This document shows, piece after piece, positions 33,561-40,957 of a DNA stretch of 40,957 nucleotides. Every line of letters starts with the position of its first letter. Position 1 is the stretch's first letter. A program made the position numbers and the translations under genes. A model generated the notes under the pieces. The model was not told the origin of the DNA. It did no database searches and worked only from the letters and a program-made list of their open reading frames with translations. Origin of the DNA: Pseudomonadota bacterium (lineage in GTDB: Bacteria > SZUA-182 > DTGQ01); the NCBI GenBank assembly GCA_030625085.1, contig DAOURK010000027.1, forward strand, positions 1 through 40,957. The letters run 5' to 3'.

Positions 33561-34613
33561 TCATATTTTCGGTGGTCTTTTTCCCCAATCATACCACTGC
33601 CACACATCCTGAGTCAGATCTTCATAGTCCCGTTTAAGGTGATTGAATAAACGGGCATTCTCAATAGCAATACCGCTAAAGTCCGAAAGAAGCTCTATTA
33701 ACTCCAAATCCTCGGGGAAAAATTTTCTGGGGTGATCCATGTATATCCGCAGATTACCTATGCATTTTCCGCGAACTATCAGAGGGGTACAGAGAATAGC
33801 CCTAATTCCCGCCTTCTTCAGGTGCTCCGGATATTGTACTGCCTTGCTTCGGCTGACATCCGGAATAATCACCATATGCTCCAGACATTCCTTGATAGAT
33901 TTTTCAGCCAACACCGGCCCTTTCGCCAAAAATTGATCACTCAGACCATACGTTGCTTTGACCTCCAGAGTCCTTTTAGGACCGCTCAATAAAAGAATCG
34001 AAGACCCTTTTGCGCCATTCAATTGGGTGGCCTTGACCACAATTATGTGCAATATCTCTTTAAGATCAAGACGAGAGGTTATCGCTTTACCAATCTGTGA
34101 CAAGACGCGCAAGTTTTGATAAAGTTTGGCATTTCCCAGAACTAACCCTCCCTGACTGGATAGGGTAGTAACATAGCTGATCTCCTCTGCGCTAAATTGA
34201 TGTACTTTACGGCTGAACAGCCACAAAACACCAATAACGCGATCCTTAGATTTAAGGGGAGCACTCAATATGGAGCGAATCCCCTCTGATTCAGCCAATT
34301 TTCGATAAGAAGTATTTTTCAGCGCATCAGCAATTATTATCATTTTCCCTTTCATTACCTCTTGATCCATCGGACTATCCACCAATCGAATGGGCCCCTG
34401 ATTTATATACGCATCTGAAAGATTTTTGACGGCAACAACCGTCATAGTCTGTAAAAGAGGGTCGTGAAGGTGAATAGCCGAAGCCTTCACATCCAAACAT
34501 CGGCCTATATTGTCCAAAATAGTCTGCAAGGCCTCATTGAAGTCAAGCGTGCAAGAGATCTCACCACATCTTCGACAACAATCATCTCGATATTTGGTTT
34601 CCAACTTTTGCAT
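33561..34613 (-). CDS. Double-GAF-domain sensory protein
   Basis: 350 residues with two GAF domains, at about 22-160 (ALQTILDNIGRCLDVKASAI ... ILSAPLKSKDRVIGVLWLF) and 183-330 (LKEILHIIVVKATQLNGAKG ... ILCTPLIVRGKCIGNLRIY). No kinase, cyclase or HTH output domain follows. The N-terminus has CCRRCGEISC, a possible metal- or redox-binding cluster. It sits just ahead of hydB on the same strand, so it may sense a redox or nucleotide signal for the hydrogenase; this is inference from position only. Confidence 0.85.
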   Translation of the reverse strand: MQKLETKYRDDCCRRCGEISCTLDFNEALQTILDNIGRCLDVKASAIHLHDPLLQTMTVVAVKNLSDAYINQGPIRLVDSPMDQEVMKGKMIIIADALKNTSYRKLAESEGIRSILSAPLKSKDRVIGVLWLFSRKVHQFSAEEISYVTTLSSQGGLVLGNAKLYQNLRVLSQIGKAITSRLDLKEILHIIVVKATQLNGAKGSSILLLSGPKRTLEVKATYGLSDQFLAKGPVLAEKSIKECLEHMVIIPDVSRSKAVQYPEHLKKAGIRAILCTPLIVRGKCIGNLRIYMDHPRKFFPEDLELIELLSDFSGIAIENARLFNHLKRDYEDLTQDVWQWYDWGKRPPKI

Positions 34614-34817
34614 AATTTTCCCTTTTCTCGATCAAAACTAAAATTTTTGGCTTCCCACGATCTTGTCTTTTTTCCCTCCGCTCCTTTTACCTACCCTTAA
34701 CCGGCGGAAGAGAAGAGTTAGCTCTAATGTAAATTCACCCCTAATAAAAAATATCTTAATTCTCGGGAGATATAAAAAATTATTATGACAGGAAAATATG
34801 AAAATCAATAATTGATG
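34614..34817. other. Upstream region of the GAF-hydrogenase operon
   Basis: Likely contains the promoter (minus strand) of the GAF-hyd gene run. AT-rich, no ORF. A convincing promoter pair was not found. Confidence 0.3.
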
Positions 34818-34975
34818 GTCTCGTAAAAAATCTCATCTAAATGTCATTTCGAACAGATTCACTAAGTTCACTGTAAACTCCTGTGAGAAATCTTTATCGC
34901 ATAACATGCTGAAAAACATAAGATTTCTCCCTGAGGTCGAAATGACAAATTTACCAAAAAGGACTTTTTACGAAT
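34818..34975. repeat. Palindromic repeat, copy B, upstream of the GAF-hydrogenase run
   Basis: Same family as copy A, opposite orientation. The ends CTCGTAAAAAATC (34820-34832) and GACTTTTTACGA (34962-34973) are inverted repeats. The interior shares long identical runs with copy A, such as AACAGATTCACTAAGTTCAC. The two copies bracket GAF, hydB and hydG as inverted repeats. Confidence 0.85.
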
Positions 34976-34995
34976 GCATCTTATTTGGTATCCTA

Positions 34996-35387
34996 AAAAA
35001 TGAAATCTTTTTAAACGCATCTACTCTAAACCTGAGGAGGTATTCTTAGGAAATTGAACAGCAAAGCAAATATCGCTCCCTGTATCACCCAGCCAATCAG
35101 GCATACACCTACAGCGCGCCAGGAGCTTTTGTAATCCAAAGCCTGACGCACGGCAATAATCATAGCTACTAACATATAGACAGCAGCCACAAAATTTACA
35201 AGTATCGATAGCCCCGGGATAATTCCAAGTACCCGAATAAGACCTGGGGAACTGGAAAAGCCAATAGTGCGCAATAGTTCCCCAAGGTCGGAATGTGTTT
35301 GAGGCTCCGGTAGTATCCGAGTACCGATGATATACGTCAACCAAGCCCAGATATACCAACTAATAAGAGCACCAATGGTTATAATTA
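34996..35387. repeat. 392-bp duplicated block, original copy
   Basis: Matches 40432-40823 without gaps (constant offset 5436) and with roughly eight substitutions, about 98% identity. It covers the last two thirds of the YIP1 gene and 30 bp beyond its stop. This copy is the source because the gene here is complete. Confidence 0.95.
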
Positions 35388-35592
35388 CTACACTAATAAC
35401 CCATTGGCTAAAGGTTCCCTGACCGCTGATCAAAATTTCCCCGATACTTCCGATGCCTGCAGCGATGCTGGAAAGAACGACCACCAGCATGGCCTGGCGC
35501 ATCGCCCCCTTGTCAGCCTCCACCTCTTCATAAAGATGGATATCCAATTTGGCAGCCCGAATTATCCGGCCTTTCAGTTGATTCCAATCCAT
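35026..35592 (-). CDS. YIP1-family integral membrane protein
   Basis: 188 residues with about five hydrophobic helices (for example MLVVVLSSIAAGIGSIGEIL, VISVVIITIGALISWYIWAW, LIGWVIQGAIFALLFNFL) after a polar N-terminus DWNQLKGRIIRAAKLD. Bacterial YIP1 proteins have no settled function. It follows the coiled-coil gene by 30 bp on the same strand, so the two are probably cotranscribed. Its 3' part is duplicated behind nifJ. Confidence 0.85.
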   Translation of the reverse strand: MDWNQLKGRIIRAAKLDIHLYEEVEADKGAMRQAMLVVVLSSIAAGIGSIGEILISGQGTFSQWVISVVIITIGALISWYIWAWLTYIIGTRILPEPQTHSDLGELLRTIGFSSSPGLIRVLGIIPGLSILVNFVAAVYMLVAMIIAVRQALDYKSSWRAVGVCLIGWVIQGAIFALLFNFLRIPPQV

Positions 35593-35622
35593 AATAAACT
35601 CCTTAATAACTCCCTACTATCC

Positions 35623-36441
35623 TCACTTTATACTACCAGTATGAAGTTTTTGACTTACTGTTTCTCGTTTTTCTTTGAGTTCTTCAATTTTGATAGTGAT
35701 TTTTGACTTGGCCTCCTCACTTGCTTTGGCTGCTTTTACCTCCAATTCCTTTATTTCATCTTGCATCATCTGAAGATTATATTCGAATGTGGAAAATAAT
35801 CTTTGATTCGCCTCTTTCTGTTTGGTCTTTATCTCATCAATTTTCGAGGTGATCTTTCTCTTGATTTCCTCAGTAGCTGTTGCAGCTTTTTCCTCCAATT
35901 GCTTGGTCTCAGCTTCCATCTCTTCAATATTTGCTTCGAGAAGAGATTGGAGCCTCTGGTTTCCCTCACTGAGCTTATTTTTTAATGCATCAATATTATG
36001 AGAAATCTTCGTCTTCGCCTCCCCTATGGCTGTTGCCGCCCGCGTTTTCAATTGCTCAATCTCTGCTTTTATCTCATTACTTTTAGATTCAAGACTGGAT
36101 TGTAGCTTCAGATAGGTTTCATCTCGTCTAGCCTTTAGCTCGTCAATTTTAGTAGCTATTTTTGATTTGGTTTCCTCAGTTGCAATGGCAGCCTCTGATT
36201 TGAGCTTTTCAATCTGCTCCTTAGTCTCTTTTATATGTAACTCTAACGTCGAATGTAATTTTTGATATGCTTCCTCCTGCTGGTGTTTCAGTTCCTCAAT
36301 TTTACTAGAAATTTTTATTTTGGTTTCTTCGCCGGCAGAGGATGCCTTAGCTTGCAAATCCTTTATTTGCATCTTGAAGGTATTAATTTTAGATTCAAAT
36401 TGATTCCATAATTCTTTTACTTTTTCTTTTAGAGTGCTCAT
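35623..36441 (-). CDS. Coiled-coil protein made of five ~47-residue repeats, possible stress-related protein
   Basis: 272 residues, almost entirely helical, rich in Lys/Glu/Ala. The unit I-x2-L-x2-KA-x3-EE-x-K-x-KI-x2-KI-x-ELK-x9-L-x-S-x-LE recurs five times with period about 47. Examples are EETKIKISSKIEELK, EETKSKIATKIDELK, EEIKRKITSKIDEIK and EEAKSKITIKIEELK. No signal peptide or membrane segment. It resembles cyanobacterial sll1863-type stress proteins and apolipoprotein-like repeats in style only. Probably in an operon with the YIP1 protein, perhaps at the membrane. Confidence 0.75.
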   Translation of the reverse strand: MSTLKEKVKELWNQFESKINTFKMQIKDLQAKASSAGEETKIKISSKIEELKHQQEEAYQKLHSTLELHIKETKEQIEKLKSEAAIATEETKSKIATKIDELKARRDETYLKLQSSLESKSNEIKAEIEQLKTRAATAIGEAKTKISHNIDALKNKLSEGNQRLQSLLEANIEEMEAETKQLEEKAATATEEIKRKITSKIDEIKTKQKEANQRLFSTFEYNLQMMQDEIKELEVKAAKASEEAKSKITIKIEELKEKRETVSQKLHTGSIK

Positions 36442-36630
36442 GAATATATCCTTCCTTTCATACTTTCATACAATTCATAAAATGTGGCTTAATAGCAAAC
36501 ATTATTTACCACCTTAACTTTTAATCCCATTCTTTTCGTAAAATTCTGACAACATTTACTACAAGAAAATCCAAGGTGTATGACAATAGTGGTCTGCCAG
36601 CAATCGAATACATTAGAGCATCCCATTATA
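36442..36630. other. Intergenic region upstream of the coiled-coil gene
   Basis: Promoter region of the coiled-coil/YIP1 pair on the minus strand; no gene seen. The 18-mer GAATACATTAGAGCATCCC near 36606 partly echoes hydA coding sequence around 29607 and may be a short stray duplication. Confidence 0.3.
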
Positions 36631-36731
36631 TAGATTTTCAGATATTAAATTTCATACTGTAGCGCAAGGGCTAAAGCCCTGCGCCACTTTTGATTGAATA
36701 TCGATTATGAAATTATTTTTCTAAAAATCTA
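36631..36731. repeat. ~101-bp imperfect inverted-repeat element with a GC-rich central hairpin
   Basis: TAGATTTTCAGATATTAAAT at the left is an imperfect inverse of ATTATTTTTCTAAAAATCTA at the right. The centre is AGCGCAAGGGCT-AA-AGCCCTGCGCC (36661-36685). Its outer end motif resembles those at 20490 and 22811. Confidence 0.65.
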
Positions 36732-36733
36732 TA

Positions 36734-36825
36734 GGAGGCTGTCCGAAAATTCGTCAACCTTGGCATTTCGAGCACACTCACTATGTTCAGTGTAACCTCT
36801 GCGAGAAATCTTATCGTGTTGTCTT
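36734..36825. mobile_element. Half copy of the TA-flanked MITE-like element
   Basis: Starts with TA then GGAGGCTGTCCGA, the same terminal repeat as the 7704-7836 element, and contains GGCATTTCGAGC and GAGAAATCTTATCG. The matching right end is absent. It inserted at the edge of the 36631-36731 repeat and now lies directly upstream of nifJ. Confidence 0.7.
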
Positions 36826-36870
36826 TATTAAATAAGAATAATTTTTTCTTAAACCCGATAAATAATCACT

Positions 36871-39800
36871 ATGATTATTATTGACGGAAATGAGGCTGCG
36901 GCCACTATAGCGTATCAAACAAATGAGGTGATTGCCATCTACCCCATTACACCCTCTTCGTCCATGGGAGAATGGGCTGATGCTTGGGCTGATGCCGGGA
37001 AGATTAATATTTGGGGTGCAGTTCCCACTGTATGTGAGCTGCAAAGTGAGGGAGGGGCCTCCGGCGCAGTACACGGTGCTCTCCAATCAGGGGCCCTGAC
37101 TACTACCTTTACCGCCTCCCAGGGACTATTACTGATGATCCCCAATATGTATAAAATAGCCGGAGAATTAACCCCCACCGTATTTCATGTATCTGCTCGT
37201 TCTGTGGCCACCCACGCGCTTTCTATTTTTGGAGACCACAGCGATGTTATGGCCACCCGGTCTACCGGTTTTGCCCTGCTGGCCTCTAATTCTGTTCAAG
37301 AGGTCCCGGATCTGGCTCTGATTGCCCAGGCCGCAACATTAAAAGCCAGGGTACCTTTCTTACATTTTTTTGATGGATTTCGCGTTTCTCACGAATTAGC
37401 CAAAATCGAACTACTTACTCGTGAACAGATGCGCACTATGATTGATGATACCCTGGTAATGGGCTTCCGCAGCCGGGCCCTGACCCCGGATAATCCCTTC
37501 ATCCGAGGCACCGCCCAAAATCCTGATGTATTTTTCCAAAGCCGTGAAGCAGTAAATCCCTTCTATAGTGGCTGTCCGAATATTGTGCAAAAAACCATGG
37601 ATCAATTCGCCAATCTGATAGGAAGACGCTACCACTTGTTCGATTATCATGGCGCTTTGGATGCCGAGCGGGTCATTGTCTTGATGGGCTCTGGGGCTGA
37701 AACAGCTCAAGAAACGGTTGATTACTTGATAGATAAGGGTGAAAAGGTCGGTTTAATCAAAGTACGCCTTTTTCGGCCCTTTTCAATCAGACATTTTATT
37801 TCCGCCCTTCCGGCTTCAGTGAAAACTGTTGCTGTGCTGGATAGGACCAAAGAGCCGGGGAGCCCAGGCGAGCCGCTCTATCTCGATGTGGTAGCGGCTA
37901 TCCACGAAGCTGAGGCTGAAGGTTTGGCCTCTTTCTCTTCCTCACCAAAAATAATAGGTGGAAGATATGGTCTTTCTTCTAAAGAATTTACCCCGGCTAT
38001 GGTCAATGGGGTTTTTGCCGAAATGAAAAAAATCAAATCGAAAAATCACTTTACCCTGGGAATAATTGATGATGTGAGCCATACCAGTATTGATTATGAT
38101 CCTTCTTTCACCACGGAAAGCAAGGAGGCAGTCAGGGCGATTTTTTTCGGTCTGGGTGCAGACGGTACGGTGGGAGCCAATAAAAATACCGTCAAGATTA
38201 TTGGTGAAGAAACGCAAAATTTCGCCCACGGGTATTTTGTTTATGATTCCAAGAAAGCCGGCGCAGTCACTACGTCTCATCTTCGCTTTGGGAAAAAACA
38301 GATTCACTCTCCCTATCTGATCAATAAGGCCGGTTTCATTGCCTGCCATCAATCGGTTTTTCTCGAGCGATACGATATGCTCAAGGCCGCTGAAGAAGGC
38401 TCTACCTTTTTATTAAACAGTCCGGCTGAGCCTGATAAAGTTTGGGATACTCTCCCCCGCTCGGCACAGAGACAATTAATTAAAAAAAAGATGACCTTTT
38501 ATGCTATAGATGCTTATCGGGTGGCCAAAGAACTGGTGTTGGGGACCCGCATTAATACCATCATGCAAACCTGTTTTTTTGCTATCTCAGGGATTCTGCC
38601 CAGAGAAGAAGCCATAGTAAAAATTAAGGAAACAATCCAAAAAACCTATGGGAAAAAGGGAGAGCATATCGTGCAGATTAATTTTCAGGCGGTAGATCAA
38701 GCTCTGTCCAACCTGCATCAGATACCTGTACCAGTTGAGGTTACCGGCAATATGGAACGAAAGCCGACCGTTTCAGAAAAGGCACCGGAGTTTGTCCGGA
38801 ATATTACCGCCAAAATGATGGCCGGCCTGGGAGATACATTGCCGGTTAGCGCTCTGCCCGTTGATGGGACCTTTCCTTCGGGCACCACTCAGTGGGAAAA
38901 ACGCAATATTGCTCTTGAAATTCCGGTCTGGGACCCCGAGGTTTGTATTCAGTGCAATAAATGTAATTTTGTTTGCCCTCACGCAACCATTCGATCCAAA
39001 GTCTTCGATCCTCAATACTTGGCCCAGGCTCCTCCATCGTTTAAATCTATAGACTATAGAGGAAAAGAATTCCCAGGCCTGCGATTTACCGTCCAGGTGG
39101 CCCCCGAGGATTGCACCGGATGCGGGCTTTGCGTGCAGGCCTGTCCGGCCAAAAATAAAAAGGAAACGGGATTGAAGGCCATTAACCTTCATCCGCAATT
39201 GCCTCTCAGGGAGAGGGAGCGAGAGAATTACGAATTCTTTTTAAATCTTCCCGATCCTGATCGAAAAAAGATTAATCCGGGCACAGTGAAAGGCTCCCAA
39301 TTCCTTCCCCCCCTGTTTGAATATTCCGGTGCCTGTGCCGGATGTGGGGAAACCCCATATCTTAAGCTGCTCAGCCAATTGTTCGGCGACCGTGCGGTTA
39401 TTGCCAATGCCACCGGCTGTTCCTCTATTTATGGAGGGAATTTACCCACAACTCCCTGGGCCAAAAACAAGGAAGGCAAAGGGCCGGCCTGGTCAAACTC
39501 TTTGTTTGAAGATAATGCTGAATTCGCTTTAGGCATGCGCCTGGCCATTGACCAGCACAGTCGGCAAGCCGGGGAATTATTGGTGAGGCTAAGCGGCAAA
39601 GTGGGAGAGGAGTTGGCTTCGGCTATTTTAGAGGCCAAACAGAGTAATGATTCCGAAATCTGCGAACAGCGAAAGCGGGTAGAGATATTAAAAAACAAAC
39701 TAAAGTCCTTTCAATCTCAGGAAGCTAAGCACCTGTCAGGCCTGGCCGATTATCTGGTCAAAAAAAGTGTCTGGGCCGTCGGAGGAGATGGCTGGGCCTA

Positions 39801-40410
39801 CGACATAGGCTATGGGGGCTTAGATCATGTGTTGGCTTCCAATAGAAATGTCAATGCCTTAGTGCTGGACACTGAGGTCTATTCAAATACAGGAGGGCAG
39901 ATGTCCAAAGCCACCCCCAGGGCAGCGGTAGCTAAATTTGCCGCTGGTGGAAAGCCCTTACCCAAAAAGGACCTGGCCATGATGGCCATTACCTACGGCT
40001 ATATTTATGTAGCGAAGGTAGCCTTTGGGGCCAACGATCAGCAAACAGTCAAAGCCTTCATTGAAGCGGAAAGTTACGATGGGCCCTCTTTGATTATTGC
40101 TTACAGCCATTGCATTGCCCACGGGATTAACACCGGACTCGCCTTAACCAACCAGAAGGCTGCCGTAGACAGCGGTTATTGGAATCTGTTCCGCTTTAAT
40201 CCCGATCAGCTTAAAGAAGAGAAAAGCCCTTTGATCCTTGACTCCAAGCCGCCCAGTATCCCACTGGAGGAATATGCTTACCTTGAAAACCGCTATAAGA
40301 TGTTAACCAAGACTAAACCCCAGGAGGCCAAACGGTTATTGGAGCTGGCCCAAAATGATGTCAAACGCCGTTTTCAGCTCTATCAGCAAATAGCGCAATT
40401 TAAGTATTGA
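36871..40410 (+). CDS. nifJ: Pyruvate:ferredoxin (flavodoxin) oxidoreductase
   Basis: 1179 residues, the full-length single-chain form. Oxidises pyruvate with CoA to acetyl-CoA and CO2, reducing ferredoxin or flavodoxin; central to anaerobic metabolism. The N-terminal domain begins IIDGNEAAATIAYQTNEVIA and includes AIYPITPSSSMGEWAD. Two 4Fe-4S clusters are at 692 (CIQCNKCNFVCP) and 748 (CTGCGLCVQACP). The proximal cluster/TPP domain has GACAGCGETPY, and the TPP-binding signature GGDGWAYDIG is at 971. All expected parts are present. The ATG at 36871 has no clear Shine-Dalgarno sequence, and its upstream DNA consists of two repeat elements, so expression signals may have been altered. Confidence 0.97.
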   Translation: MIIIDGNEAAATIAYQTNEVIAIYPITPSSSMGEWADAWADAGKINIWGAVPTVCELQSEGGASGAVHGALQSGALTTTFTASQGLLLMIPNMYKIAGELTPTVFHVSARSVATHALSIFGDHSDVMATRSTGFALLASNSVQEVPDLALIAQAATLKARVPFLHFFDGFRVSHELAKIELLTREQMRTMIDDTLVMGFRSRALTPDNPFIRGTAQNPDVFFQSREAVNPFYSGCPNIVQKTMDQFANLIGRRYHLFDYHGALDAERVIVLMGSGAETAQETVDYLIDKGEKVGLIKVRLFRPFSIRHFISALPASVKTVAVLDRTKEPGSPGEPLYLDVVAAIHEAEAEGLASFSSSPKIIGGRYGLSSKEFTPAMVNGVFAEMKKIKSKNHFTLGIIDDVSHTSIDYDPSFTTESKEAVRAIFFGLGADGTVGANKNTVKIIGEETQNFAHGYFVYDSKKAGAVTTSHLRFGKKQIHSPYLINKAGFIACHQSVFLERYDMLKAAEEGSTFLLNSPAEPDKVWDTLPRSAQRQLIKKKMTFYAIDAYRVAKELVLGTRINTIMQTCFFAISGILPREEAIVKIKETIQKTYGKKGEHIVQINFQAVDQALSNLHQIPVPVEVTGNMERKPTVSEKAPEFVRNITAKMMAGLGDTLPVSALPVDGTFPSGTTQWEKRNIALEIPVWDPEVCIQCNKCNFVCPHATIRSKVFDPQYLAQAPPSFKSIDYRGKEFPGLRFTVQVAPEDCTGCGLCVQACPAKNKKETGLKAINLHPQLPLRERERENYEFFLNLPDPDRKKINPGTVKGSQFLPPLFEYSGACAGCGETPYLKLLSQLFGDRAVIANATGCSSIYGGNLPTTPWAKNKEGKGPAWSNSLFEDNAEFALGMRLAIDQHSRQAGELLVRLSGKVGEELASAILEAKQSNDSEICEQRKRVEILKNKLKSFQSQEAKHLSGLADYLVKKSVWAVGGDGWAYDIGYGGLDHVLASNRNVNALVLDTEVYSNTGGQMSKATPRAAVAKFAAGGKPLPKKDLAMMAITYGYIYVAKVAFGANDQQTVKAFIEAESYDGPSLIIAYSHCIAHGINTGLALTNQKAAVDSGYWNLFRFNPDQLKEEKSPLILDSKPPSIPLEEYAYLENRYKMLTKTKPQEAKRLLELAQNDVKRRFQLYQQIAQFKY

Positions 40411-40431
40411 CGGCTATACTTGCGAATATGT

Positions 40432-40823
40432 AAAAATGAAATCTTTTTAAACGCATCTACTCTAAACCTGAGGGGGTATTCTTAGCAAGTTGAACAGCAA
40501 AGCAAGTATCGCTCCCTGTATCACCCAGCCAATCAGGCATACACCTACAGCGCGCCAGGAGCTTTTGTAATCCAAAGCCTGACGCACTGCAATAATCATA
40601 GCTACTAACATATAGACAGCAGCCACAAAATTTACAAGTATCGATAGCCCCGGGATAATTCCAAGTACCCGAATAAGGCCTGGGGAACTGGAAAAGCCAA
40701 TAGTCCGCAATAGTTCCCCAAGGTCGGAATGTGTTTGCGGCTCCGGTAGTATCCGAGTACCGATGATATACGTCAACCAAGCCCAGATATACCAACTAAT
40801 AAGAGCACCAATGGTTATAATTA
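40432..40823 (-). pseudogene. Duplicated 3' part of the YIP1 gene, 5'-truncated
   Basis: About 98% identical to 34996-35387 with no gaps. It encodes the last ~120 residues of the YIP1 protein ending LLRIPPQV at 40462. At 40823 homology stops abruptly and unrelated sequence follows (frame continues QVFVGSYILLPMALGSM in reverse order only as chance coding). The N-terminal helices are missing, so it is a non-functional copy. It starts 22 bp after the nifJ stop. Confidence 0.9.
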
Positions 40824-40957
40824 GTGCCTGAACGAAAACCCCCGAATATATAAGCAGGGGCATGGCCAACCCCGACAATTTTTTTTAAATTTACCCGGAG
40901 AGGCTCCCGTGAGTCAAAATTTTCCCAACAACTAGACGTTATTAGCTATTTTTTGTA
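40824..40957. other. Unidentified sequence at the duplication breakpoint
   Basis: Contains ACCCCCGAATATATAAGCAGGGG, a GC-ended short hairpin, and an eight-T run. It could be the edge of an insertion sequence whose body lies outside the window. No gene can be supported. Confidence 0.3.

Noticed and set aside
36939-39698. Long antisense ORFs within nifJ
   Set aside because: Shadows of a high-confidence coding gene; no motifs or ribosome-binding sites.
40462-40878. 138-residue membrane protein as an independent gene
   Set aside because: It is the 5'-truncated duplicate of the YIP1 gene; its first ~20 residues are from unrelated flanking DNA.
1-40957. tRNA, rRNA, riboswitch or complete insertion sequence
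   Set aside because: No cloverleaf, rRNA segment, known riboswitch core or full transposase gene was recognised by eye; a covariance-model scan would be needed to exclude small RNAs.

Overview
The window is bacterial DNA of moderate to low GC with AT-rich intergenic stretches. The gene set suggests a fermentative or respiratory anaerobe: a cytosolic group 3b-type [NiFe] (sulf)hydrogenase operon, a full-length pyruvate:ferredoxin oxidoreductase, a D-2-hydroxyacid (D-lactate-type) dehydrogenase, glucose-6-phosphate dehydrogenase and a PyrD-like flavoprotein. I cannot name the species. Small palindromic elements carrying a TCATTTCGA / TCGAAATGA pair are scattered through it. Many small gene remnants point to a genome, or an assembly, with considerable decay.

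Layout, left to right. 1-9.7 kb: housekeeping and stress genes (partial D-2-hydroxyacid dehydrogenase, Hsp20, Zwf, exported MsrB, a 5'-truncated hybrid histidine kinase, PyrD-like enzyme, PfpI-family protein, 5'-nucleotidase/UshA-like enzyme), with kinase fragments and a TA-flanked miniature element that splits a tiny ORF. 9.7-21.5 kb: a complete type III-A (Csm) CRISPR-Cas locus, all on the minus strand: cas6 - cas10 - csm2 - csm3 - csm4 - csm5 - leader - 20-repeat array - CARF/winged-helix protein - membrane-anchored CARF protein - broken csx3-like gene - cas1 scrap - AlbA_2-type scrap. Cas10 keeps both HD and GGDD motifs and Csm3 keeps the backbone-cleavage Asp, so interference and cyclic oligoadenylate signalling look intact. 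The adaptation gene and the probable ring nuclease are in pieces.

21.5-28.9 kb: an accessory zone with an Rpn-type nuclease, a ParB-N-like fragment, four tandem ~40-bp units each centred on a palindrome whose arms change together, a 40-bp perfect palindrome, a truncated HU gene, a membrane-anchored coiled-coil/helical-repeat protein with expanding internal repeats, a toxin-antitoxin remnant and the ABC-F ATPase Uup. 29.3-34.6 kb: the hydrogenase operon hydB-hydG-hydD-hydA behind a double-GAF protein. The large subunit is frameshifted just before its C-terminal nickel ligands, and a palindromic repeat sits inside the operon. 35-41 kb: a YIP1-family membrane protein, a protein of five ~47-residue coiled-coil repeats, nifJ, and a 392-bp duplication of the YIP1 3' part directly behind nifJ.

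The strongest candidates for new biology are (i) the type III-A locus whose accessory arm is a translationally linked CARF-wHTH plus TM-CARF pair with a decayed csx3-like gene coupled to it, and (ii) the palindrome quartet at 23.5 kb. No tRNA or rRNA gene was seen.
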